Assembly: GCA_032718475.1 (NCBI GenBank)
Contig: JAUCBJ010000009.1
Coordinates: forward strand, 1 to 64,000
DNA: 64,000 nucleotides
Direction of reading: 5' to 3'
Source: Nemertoderma westbladi
Taxonomy: Eukaryota; Xenacoelomorpha; Nemertodermatida; Nemertodermatidae
In this document: piece by piece, positions 52,789 through 62,764 of the stretch
Numbering within the stretch: the first letter of the stretch is position 1
Layout: each line of letters starts with the position of its first letter
Made by a program: the position numbers and the translations under genes
The notes under the pieces: generated by a model
What the model saw: the letters and a program-made list of their open reading frames with translations, nothing else
Told to the model about the DNA's origin: nothing
Database searches by the model: none

Positions 52789-54504
52789 ATGGGTTGTCTG
52801 AAATTCCTTAAAGTGAATTATAAACTACTCATTATCATTTTGGCTCCTTTAATATTTTGCCCTTTACCGGCTATTTTGCCCGGCAAACATTTTATTTGCG
52901 CCTACTGTATCCTAATCATTGCCACCTATTGGGTGTTCGAGGTTGTCCATATCAGCATCACGGCTCTGCTTCCTATGTTCCTCTTCACAATGTTCGGGAT
53001 ATCGTCTGCTACTTCGTTGTACTCAGCTTATATGACGGACACAACATTCCTTATTTTCGGTGGTCTAATTATAAGCTCCGCGGTGGAGAGATGGGACCTG
53101 CATAAACGGATCGCGTTGGGTTTTCTGAGGCATTTCCCACCGCAATATCGGTGGTTGATGCTCGGTCTTATGATAATCACAGGCTTTCTATCCATGTGGA
53201 TAAGCAACACAGCTGTTACGGCAATGATCACGCCCATTGCGGTTGCGATTCTGCTGGAAGTTCGTCAAAATAATAAGAATATATCGGTTATTGTTCAGGG
53301 AAACAATGGAGATCTATATGAAGGAATAGAATCACCGATAGAAATCTCCGAAATTTCAATCCAAAGCCCTGAAGTCGAGGTCAAACCAGTGACGACTGAA
53401 GACTCTTCGATCAGCAACACTAAAGAATTTACAAGCCAAGAGAAAGCCTGCTTGTTATCTATTTGCTACGCAGCTAACATTGGGGGAACAGCCACTCTCG
53501 TCGGCACACCAACTAACCTCATTCTAATTGGGGTTTTAGAAAATTTGTATAATACAGACGACCACCCGATCTCCTTTACATCATGGATGTTGTATGCAAC
53601 TCCGACTGCCATTATCTGTATAATGGTGGCCTGGTTTTGGTTGCAAGCTGTTCACATCAAATGTCAATGTAAACTCAGTCCCGAAGAGAAGGAAAATTTG
53701 GCTCGAGTAAAGCGGATTCTTAAGATGCAATACAAAGCTTTAGGGCCAATGAAGTTCGCAGAGATCGCTGTGTTGTGTCATTTCGTGGCACTGGTACTCC
53801 TATGGATGTTTCGCGATCCTAAAATATTTCCAGGATGGTCCTTTCTTGTTTTGCCAGAAAATTACAAATTTATCAGAGATGGCACAGTAGCTACTGTGAT
53901 AACATTCAGTTTATTTGTGTGTCCCTCCGAGAAGCCTAACCTCAACAGCAACAAACGTGTCCCAGCCCTCTTAGATTGGAATTACATGGTCCACCACGTA
54001 AATTGGGGGATCATACTGCTCCTAGGTGGGGGCTACTCCATAGCTACCGGAGTCAGAGAATCTTGCTTATCGGAATGGCTGGCTATCCAGTTTATTGGCT
54101 TAAAATCAATCACCCCTTTGGTAGTGATGCTGATTATTATCACTGCTGTGGCTTTCGTAACCGAAGTTACCAGTAATACGTCAACCGCTAATATAATGCT
54201 ACCGGTATTAGCTCAAATGGCGGAAGGTATTGGTGTTAATCCTTTATATCTTATGGTGCCAGCGACCATAGCCTGCTCATACGCTTTTATGATGCCAATT
54301 GCCACGCCCCCAAACGCTGTGGTTTTTGCTTACGGGTCACTAAAGATGATGGATATGGTTAAAGCAGGTATCATGATGAATGTGATTTGCATAGGAACAG
54401 TGTTGCTAACAACTTCGACACTTGGCGACGCTGTTTTTGGTCTTGGGGAACCAGCAACATTTGGGAATATTTCGAACGCAAGTCCCATAGATTGTAAATT
54501 TTGA
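52789..54504 (+). CDS. SLC13-family sodium-coupled di/tricarboxylate or sulfate transporter
   Basis: Plasma-membrane symporter of the DASS/SLC13 family, moving dicarboxylates, citrate or sulfate with sodium. The first ATG gives 571 residues in a single exon, close to the usual 560-620. Hydrophobic helices run from about residue 12 to 545 with a polar cytoplasmic loop at about 165-215. Both substrate/sodium-binding SNT motifs are present: MWISNTAVTAMITPI (SNT at 139-141) and TSNTSTANIMLPVL (462-464). The family signature NIGGTATLVGTPTNLI is at about 229-244, and LLLGGGYSIATGVRESCLSE around 415. The final GNISNAS carries an N-glycosylation sequon, usual in this family. Vertebrate SLC13 genes have about 12 exons, so an intact intronless copy suggests origin by retroposition or lineage-specific intron loss. 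Sequence alone does not tell which substrate is used. No neighbouring gene is functionally related. Confidence 0.93.
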   Translation: MGCLKFLKVNYKLLIIILAPLIFCPLPAILPGKHFICAYCILIIATYWVFEVVHISITALLPMFLFTMFGISSATSLYSAYMTDTTFLIFGGLIISSAVERWDLHKRIALGFLRHFPPQYRWLMLGLMIITGFLSMWISNTAVTAMITPIAVAILLEVRQNNKNISVIVQGNNGDLYEGIESPIEISEISIQSPEVEVKPVTTEDSSISNTKEFTSQEKACLLSICYAANIGGTATLVGTPTNLILIGVLENLYNTDDHPISFTSWMLYATPTAIICIMVAWFWLQAVHIKCQCKLSPEEKENLARVKRILKMQYKALGPMKFAEIAVLCHFVALVLLWMFRDPKIFPGWSFLVLPENYKFIRDGTVATVITFSLFVCPSEKPNLNSNKRVPALLDWNYMVHHVNWGIILLLGGGYSIATGVRESCLSEWLAIQFIGLKSITPLVVMLIIITAVAFVTEVTSNTSTANIMLPVLAQMAEGIGVNPLYLMVPATIACSYAFMMPIATPPNAVVFAYGSLKMMDMVKAGIMMNVICIGTVLLTTSTLGDAVFGLGEPATFGNISNASPIDCKF

Positions 54505-57474
54505 TTCCTTCGAAATATCGTATTGCTGGTCTTCAGCATTAATACTGAACTAACAATAGAACATTTAAAAATTGTTTAACTCTGTAGGCCTAACGCTTTT
54601 AAGTATAAATACTGTACATATAATGTAATGTATAACTTTATACGGCGGTTGACATTGTACTGTACATATTACGGCGGGTAAGGATCCATGCTGTAGCGTC
54701 CATAGGATATAGCATTGAAGTACCGGTTCGGTACCCTACATATCCTTTTTGATGTAAAGGATGTGGGTAAATAATCAATATATTACTTTTATTTCCACGG
54801 GATGAAACTACTTCTGGGATGATAATGAATCCTTAATAGGCCTACAATTGGGAGAATTAGGGTAGGGCCTACAAACCGATCATGGAGAATGCAGCCATGG
54901 CCTACATGCAGCGGTGTCAGGTTGTACTACAGCATACTGTCTTAGTAGTGGTAGCACAAATAGCTCTAAAAATTTCGCGATTCCTATATTTGTACACTAC
55001 GAGGTTAAAAGGAAGCATGTGATGCGATTAATACTACAATTGTACTGTACCAATAAAATATAAGTTATTTTCGGTAAATAAACTTATAATTCGAGGTTAA
55101 GACCCTTAGATCAGTTCCTTATAATAAATGTATTCTATTCAATGGGACTTCCAAATCCTGGACAGACAATTGAATGCAGCCCATCATGCGTATCCGAACG
55201 TATCCCCTAATACGTATCCGTAGGATTTCACCTGACTTCCGGATCCATAATCCCTAAAAGAATCAGTCATTCACATGCTCATGCTCAAAGCAAGTCATCG
55301 CTGGAGCTTATGCCCTTACGAGCAAACATTTTTTGATCGCTGTCAAGGTTTACTTTAAAAAATTGGGTCTTTTTGAAGTTTACAAAAAGATCAACTCTAG
55401 AAGCAACCGGCTCCAATGATATGAAAATTATAATTAAAAATATGGAGGTGAGAGTCCTGGCCATTGAATTAAGACACCATGATATTCGGTCCCGGGCGTG
55501 GTATATTTAGGTTACTGATGAAAAAATATACAATTTACTCCAATGAAATTATTTGGGGAAACCCAACTAACACTATTTTATTGTAAAATCGATGTTGCAA
55601 AAGGAAAAAAATATGAATTAAGAATTTTTGTTGACGCATCTTTTTACCATGATTGACCGGACTATTTATCAGGCAAGGTAACAGAATTGAAAATGTATGT
55701 ATGCTTCATGAATTGTTTCTTGTTACTAAATGTGATCGCTTGTAAAGCAATATTTCTTAGCAGATTACTATCTTCCAACTTTATTGAGATTCAATCACTG
55801 TTATTTAAATCAAATTATTAATTTGAAAAAATATGATTAATCTTTTATTACAGCTACTATTTATATTGCTAAAGAAAATGAATAGTATTAATACCATCAA
55901 ACAGGCAAACTAAAATTATAATCGAATACCCATAATATGTGTATCGTTTATATTTAAAAGCCATAGGCGATCTCAATAACTTATCAGTAGGGAGAGAAGC
56001 TAATCTGCACCATTCTTTGAATGGTAAAGAAGTTTTTCTTCTAAGTGATGAATTGGGCTTTGATGAATTCCTTGAATTATATTATAGCCCTGGGCATTTG
56101 GGGTCCGTACCAAACCCCACTTGCTCAATCTGATTACCTTCCTACTGAATTATGTATTAAATGAAATATCTCAACCGTTGCCAATCTATATTTGAATATT
56201 ATAATAATACAGTAGTAGTGCAGCGCCAGCGTTGAGTAACGCTTATGTCATGAGTCTCTTGAGGCTGTCAAACGCAGCAAATATAAAGAGCGTAGCGTGT
56301 CCAGGTGGTAGAGATTGCAGGTTTCACACCACCTAATTTAGGCATTTGGTGGAGTGGCTCGGCAACTTCTATATTCTGCAAAATGCTTTGGCGTGGAAAC
56401 TGGCAGATAGACGCAAAATGTGCCTTCGTGGTTCCCGGTCGACAGTAGACGGCTAACTTCAATTTAATTGGAAATAAAAAATTAAAAAATTGGAAAAAAG
56501 GGGTTAATAAACATTATGTCAACTTAACCTCGTTCTGGTGAATTAATCGTAACGCTGCAAAGTACTACTTTGCAGCTTTGCGGCCGATAGGACGGAACAC
56601 TGTAAAGTAATCAATAACCTGTAAACAACTTCAATTACCGTATTCCAGAATGTATTATTTCCATTCATATTAATGCGTGCTGCTTTATTATCCAGTTTGC
56701 AGTGACGGGACTAGCTATTGTATGTAAATAATTGTTTAACGTGTACTGTAATCCATTATGGCGAAACGTCCAATAGAGGACACTTTAGAGAAAATGAGCT
56801 AAGAAAATGGCGACAGTGTTCAGTAAAACTGAACGGACATAGACGGTGACTCAGTTTGTTTCAGTCGACCAAAGTCAAGATGGATTAACGATTTATCACA
56901 TCCATGCAAGAGATAACTTCCAATAAACTTATACTGTAATTAGATTTAAATTCATAATTAATACTGTGTACCTGTTAATACAGTAAATATATATTTTATT
57001 CGATATAGTACAGGATTAAAGTGTTTAAATGAGTACCGGTATCCATAAAATCCATTCTTCACATACCGAACGCTGATACGTTGACATAATGAAACAAAAT
57101 TACATACATCATTGCTTGCAAAGGTCACTTTTCAGCGTTATATAGACCCTTGTTTATTTATGTAAACCTCCCTCGCTACTATTAAAGTGGTGGCAAAACA
57201 TGTTAATTTACTGTATGCCACCACTTACTGTAGTCTTTTATCTGGGCCTACAGTATTTCAGATAGATATCGTCCATCGAAGCTTCTTCCATAGTGAAATA
57301 CCGGTATATGAAGTGAAATACGGTAACAAAATAGGTAATATAGGGCCAAATATGATATTATAATATTCTAGAATATTAAATAACCTATGGATACCATCAC
57401 GTATTCTATTTAAATGCAATATTATTATTAATGTCATGGAAATTACTTTGAAATTAAATATATAAAAGGGGCGT
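54505..57474. other. intergenic, mostly unassigned
   Basis: Apart from the LINE remnant at 55140-55430 I recognise no gene. A 64-codon frame at 55939-56133 has some protein-like composition but no match I know. 56210-56470 has higher complexity and may be an old repeat. Confidence 0.4.
55140..55430 (-). pseudogene. decayed LINE reverse transcriptase fragment
   Basis: The order of GACTTCCAAATCCTGGA, CATGCGTATCC, CACCTGACTTCCGGATCCAT, CACATGCTCAAGC-like and a 3' part with TTTTTGAAGTTTACAAAAAG parallels 25320-25500 plus 27180-27240 and 63045-63270 in the better LINE copies. It has many indels and is much older than those copies. Confidence 0.65.
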
Positions 57475-57905
57475 AGATGTGATGCAGCCAACATTGGGGA
57501 GTAGATGTGATACAGCCACCATTGGCTTAATGTGCTGCAGCCACCATTGGGGGTAGATGTGGTGCAGCCAATATTGGGAGATGTGGTGCAGCCACCATTG
57601 AGGAGTAGATGTGGTGCAGCGACAATTGGAGAGTAGATGTGGTGCAACCACAGTTGGGGAGTAGATGTGGTGCAGCCGCCGTTGGGGAGTAGATGTGGTG
57701 CAGCCACCAATGGAGAGTAGATGTGGTGCAGCCACCATTGGTGAGTAGATGTGGTGCAGCCACCGTTGGGGACTAGATGTGGTGCAGCCACCATTGGGGA
57801 GTAGATATGGTGCAGCCACAATTGGGGAGTAGATGTGGGGCAGCCACCGTTGGGGAATAGATGTGGTGCAGCCACCATTGGGGAGTAAATGTGGTGCACC
57901 CACAG
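57475..57905. repeat. 28-bp minisatellite
   Basis: About 15 copies of GTGGTGCAGCCACCATTGGG plus GAGTAGAT occur in tandem. The unit contains the hairpin-forming GGTGCAGCCACC. Because 28 is not a multiple of three, the minus-strand frames cycle through three readings per 84 bases; the 240- and 159-codon frames there are artefacts. Confidence 0.9.
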
Positions 57906-59094
57906 TACACAGGCAGGGTAGATAGACATACAAACAGATGAAAAAAGTAAGTCGAAACTGTTTTTTTCAAATTTGAACAAAACTCACAGAAAAAAACATT
58001 CACTGTATAATTCTTAATTTTTACGTTTTTTTGTCGCACTGTGTTGCTTTTAAGCAACATGTTGTGAAAACACACAAATTTATAAAATTTTGTCACTAAT
58101 GATCTTCAACATTAATCCATAACAAAAGCACAGATAATGATTACCTGAAAAAATTTAAAGGTGGGCCAGTCCCAGTAGGCCTAATACAACAGTGCTAGGC
58201 TGCTACTGCATTGCAGTACTGGCTGACTGACTACCTGACCGACTGACCGGCGGGCAAACTACATTTAGAAACCTGGGCAAACTCCTTTTTAAACCTGCTC
58301 ACTACATTCTAGAATCGACGTCGGAATGATTCAACGTCTAACTGCAATGTTACATTGTTACAGTGATAACTAACAGTCAACGTTGATGCAACGTTTCTGT
58401 GTTACCTGGGAATAAATCGATCAGCTGATATACGAAGTCATACTTTTTGGGATTTTATTATTGCTGTAGGGTAAAAAACCAATATTTCAAAGTTGTGTTA
58501 CTCGATCATACGAAAATAAAATTAATAATATAATATATCAAATTAAACAAGGAAGGCAGGGCATTACGATTACGGTGCTTTGTGTCACTTTTGTTTGTTG
58601 GGCATGGATATCGCATAATATTCCATTAGATACTACTAAGTATTCCACCTATCTTTGCCTTGTTTTATTTAAAAAACAAAGGGTTAAGCCGAATTAGGAT
58701 GATGTAGATCGGACAACTGATTATACTATGCAATTTTCTGATATCAAACTCCTTTTATAGACGCACATTTACGTTTAGTTTATCTTGTGTTTTGGGGATT
58801 TTCACGGAAATTCGGATAGATGGAATTTATGGCAATACCTAAAAACGGTGGTGACAACAGTCAGCCACAGTAAAAAAAATGGTCGACCATTATCAAAATT
58901 GGCCATAAACAATGTGAATAATAGTAGATGGCAGTCATAAAAGTAATTCTGCCAAAGTTTCAGCTCCGCATATCGCCTGCAAGTCGTAGGAAAACAGTTA
59001 GACGTCTGGTGACAACACACAAAATGTCCGGACAACACTCAAATCATGAATTCAGTATTCATATAGGCGTTTAAAGATTGCAAGAAGTATTGTT
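57906..59094. other. intergenic, no gene recognised
   Basis: AT-rich sequence with short open frames only. 58150-58320 contains short GACTGACT and AAACCTGGGCAAACT.. repeats. I see no gene or RNA. Confidence 0.4.
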
Positions 59095-59250
59095 CGCTGA
59101 AGGCCATTTATTCTATTTAATAAATACAAGATGTTCTGGAACATTTTGTTTAAGTATGGATAGCGACACAATAGATCTATTGGATAGGCATTCCGCTGTT
59201 GCCTACCAACTCATAAAATAAATAACACGTTCTAGAATATTGTGTATTTA
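59095..59250 (-). mobile_element. foldback-family arm, left of a LINE insertion
   Basis: GAAGGCCATTTATTCTATTT, TGTTCTGGAACATTTTGTTT and GTTCTAGAATATTGTGTATT match the centre of the G/C-tract foldback family. The complement continues at 60868-61260 beyond the LINE, so the LINE entered this element near its centre. Confidence 0.7.
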
Positions 59251-60868
59251 TTAGGGTCAGGTCCCCAGATCCTACTACCACTATGGCAGTAATGTGGTAC
59301 TACCTGTAGCTGTCAGCATAGTAGGGCAGGCCCGATAAGCGCCAGTAGCCTATTCATTATTTAGTTGATCAAGAGTGGGTTGGTTTTAGCCCCGTCAACT
59401 AATAAGTCATTGAGGACTATAGCGCCTGGGGCACCATTGAAGGCAAAAGGCTTGATACGCATCTGCAATAGAGATGATACACGCCCCTCTCTGTCTATAC
59501 TGGATACCTAACCCAGGAGGCACACTTGTTTCAGGGTGTAACAAAAGGACACCTACAGTCGGCAGCAGGGCTGTATGGATAGGCGGAAGGTAATCAACCA
59601 ACGGCTAGACATCCTGACAAGGTCGGCGGAAGGTACAGTAATCAACCAACGGCGACCTACTGCGAAGACGCTTGTAGGAGTTGCAACCACAAGTGGTTTA
59701 CTCTCGCAACTGAAAGATATAAGTATGAGAACCATCCAGGAGAAATACCGGCTCGGTCGTCGCTCGTGTCAACAAGGACCGCGTCCCTCAGTAGTACACC
59801 AGGCTGGGGTCGATAAATTGGCTACTGGAACAGAAGACAGAGAAGAAAGAACAACCAACCTGTTGAAATGTAAAACGACACTAAAGATTGCTACAATGAA
59901 CACACGCACGCTGAAAGCACATAGCAATGGCAATGGCACATAGCTGGCAATGGAATATAATTGTCTCCAATCAGGATTACAGTTTGGGGTAAATGGATGG
60001 ACGTTAGTAACAAGCTCAGCAGTAAGAAACTCGGCCAATGCATCAATTGGCGGAGTAGGAATTCTGCTTAGCCCGTTTGCACTTAAGACCCTAAACATTA
60101 TCTGCATCCAAGAACATCGGATTTGTCATAAAGACACTGCCATGAAGTACAATGACATTGGAAATGGATGAACGTTAGTAACAAGCTCAGCAGTAAGAAA
60201 CTCGGCCAATGCATCAATTGGCGGAGTAGGAATTCTGCTTAGCCCGTTTGCACTTAAGACCCTAAACAACATCGTATCTATAAATTCCAGGGTTATGAAG
60301 GCAACATTTGATGGGAATCCCAAGACAACAGTTACATATATAAAGGCTTGGGTTTGGGTAGCTCTATCAAAAATGGATACCATCTGGAAATCGATCTCTT
60401 CAGGCACCTGAAGACTAAGTTCTTTCGAGCCACAGTGGAAAGTGTATTTTTATACGGGGGTGAGACATGGACACTGACTAAATCACTTGAACAACGAATT
60501 GATGGTTACTACACAAGACTACTAAGGGCAGCCCTAAACATCAGCTGGAGACAACACATGACAAACGCCGAGCTTTATGGTACAATACCACCTGTATCAA
60601 CCACCCTCCGTGAACGCAGATTAAGATTCAGTGAGCACTGCTGGCGAAGTAAAGGCGAGGTCATACCAGATCTACTTCTCTGTCAACCAACACATGGAAA
60701 GCGTAGTCGTGGACGACCGGCCATAACATATATAGATCAACCTGAAAGGGATACTGAACTTGGGAGAAACGAAATTGCGACAACTATGGAGAATCGGGAA
60801 GCCTGGAAGGATCTATTTCCGCTGTCCGAGTTCGCTCGACCTACAGTAGTAGTAGTAGTATTTAATAA
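59251..60868 (+). pseudogene. LINE with endonuclease start and reverse-transcriptase end, internally deleted
   Basis: A plus-strand non-LTR retrotransposon. An endonuclease (EEP-type) beginning is seen at 59880-60130 (LKIATMNTRTLK, NIICIQEHRICH, GGVGILLSPFALK). After 60300 it jumps to the end of ORF2 (60400-60860): FFRATVESVFLYGGETWTLT, RLLRAALNISWRQHMTNAEL and LRFSEHCWR, then GRPAITYIDQ. The catalytic core is missing. Codon frames change several times, and a 107-base block of the endonuclease is duplicated. The 3' end is a (GTA)n microsatellite. It belongs to an RTE/CR1-like lineage different from the minus-strand LINEs. Confidence 0.75.
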
Positions 60869-61260
60869 ATAGAATAAATGGCCTGCAGCGAACGATAATT
60901 CTTGCAATCTTTGAACGCCTATATCTCAGCTGTTTCTCAACGAAATTCATATATTGTTACATATTTCGAATCCTTGCAACGCAAGCTTTCTAATGATATG
61001 ATAAAATTACGACTAATGTAAAGAATGGCCACGACACGGAGGGTGCGATTTCGCAAGACACTTTTTTATAACGCTTATAAAAAAAATTTTAAAATCGAAA
61101 ATTCCGGCTTCATGGGGTCAACGACGGTGAGTGGAACTACAGTACTTAGTTGTGTTTCAAATTTCAAGCAATATGATAAAGATTTGTAGAAAAATCTGGG
61201 GGGGGGGGGGGGGGGTGGGGTCCGTGTCATCAGAAAATGACACTATATTACGGTTCATGG
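60869..61260 (+). mobile_element. foldback-family arm with G-tract
   Basis: From AATAGAATAAATGGCCTGCA through GACACTTTTTTATAACGCTT and the G-run 61198-61215 to ATGACACTATATTACGGTTC and ATGGTGTA. This is a diverged right arm of the G/C-tract foldback family, matching the arm at 59095 in reverse. Confidence 0.7.
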
Positions 61261-61264
61261 TGTA

Positions 61265-61715
61265 CATGGTTATTAATACATAATCAGAAATTTTCTAGAA
61301 CATTGTGTATTTTTATTAAATATAATAAATGGCCTGCAGCGGAAGCAAATACATTCAAATTTCGAATGCCCATATTTCAGCTATTTCACAACCAAATTCA
61401 AATAATTTTACATATTATTTGGAATCCTTGCACGGTGAGCTTTCCACTACAGTAGTACCAACAAATCACTACAGGTTTGAAGAATAACTGCGGTGAAACT
61501 GATGCAATTTCGTCGGAGACACCTTTTTTAAACGCTTTTAGCTAAAGAATGAACGCAAAAATAAAAATTCTGGCTCACCCAGTCAGTGGTCGGGAGGTGA
61601 AACTATCTCTGTTTCAAATTTCATGCAATCTCATTAAGATTTGTAGAAAAATGGGGGGGGGGGGGGGGGGGTACCTGAATAACGACACTATATTCCAGGA
61701 CATGTTGTATTACCA
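61265..61715 (+). mobile_element. second foldback-family arm in direct order
   Basis: Begins near TTCTAGAACATTGTGTATTT, contains GGCCTGCAGCGGAAGCAAAT, GGAATCCTTGCACGGTGAGC and GTCGGAGACACC, and ends with 19 G (61653-61671) and GTACCTGAATAACGACACTA. It is closer to the copy at 12199-14842 than the arm just before it, so the two arms come from different insertions. Confidence 0.75.
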
Positions 61716-62764
61716 TCCATTCATTGTGCAACCAGTTGGTTCATATAGTGCAGAGGTGAAATAGTTTCCACCGCTACGCTACACTGTGCTACCGGTATTA
61801 CAGTAATCTGTAGTATATTTAACATCAGTTGATTAACAGTAAAGTTCAGAAGCAAACTCTTTATACACTGGCCTACGGCCAAGTAGTCAACCAACAGTCA
61901 GCTGTAACCATAGCGCGAGCGCGTAGGGAACATCACCACAGTCAACCCGGTCGGGATCCCACGCCGACCAGGATCCCGTCACAAATAAAATTGTGTTCTA
62001 GAACAAAATGTTTATAAAATTGATAGCTAACACGTGTTCTACTGTAACCTTTATAAAAAAGTAGAAAAGCAAAGATAGCATAAAAAATATATAAAATATG
62101 TTCTTACGGTGGTGATTTGCGGCCATATTTACTTTTTTTTTTATATAATTCAATTTCTTTTCCTTTTTTTCTGATTATTTCCGTCCACATTTACTTTTTC
62201 AGAAATAATTATATTTCTTTTGCTTTTTTCTATTAACTGTTCCTCAATTACTTTTCCTTTTTTTTCTATCAGCTGCGTTGACTGTTGTACTGTACGCAAG
62301 GCGTACTACTGTATATACAAGGCCATGCCACCGAGTTAACTAGGGGTGGTGACTGGGGGCAAGATTTTTTTTACAACAATTTGATATTTTGATATGGGGA
62401 GAGTGCTATAAATTTTAATTTGCTGCAATTTGGTCAATGGACGTACTTGAAGCATCCTCGTAATGTAAGATACAAAATTTTATGGTAACTAGTGTTTTAG
62501 GTAGGTTTAGCTAGTAATTTCGACACTGGTTCCGAGATCCTACTTCCCTCTATAAATATTTTGTACTGTAGTAGCTAGTTCTTGTTACTATTTGTATAGA
62601 AAATGTTCCAGAACATATTAGCTATTCATTTTTTTTGAAAAAAATATTTTCTAGAACAAATATTTTTGTTCAAGAACATTTTTTAGAAAAAATTCTGGAT
62701 TATATTTAAAATGCATGGAATCGTTCTAAAAGGGTTAATATACGTGTTAATACGTGTTGTATTC
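61716..62764. other. intergenic, no gene recognised
   Basis: Contains a GC-rich spot near 61910-61985 (repeated GGGATCC, CGGTCGGG) and TTCTAGAACAAA/TTCTAGAACATTT-type words of the foldback family centre (61990-62020, 62600-62690), otherwise AT-rich. Confidence 0.4.

Noticed and set aside
57258-57980. Minus-strand 240- and 159-codon frames with repeated HHIYSP phrases
   Set aside because: Product of the 28-bp minisatellite read in three alternating frames.
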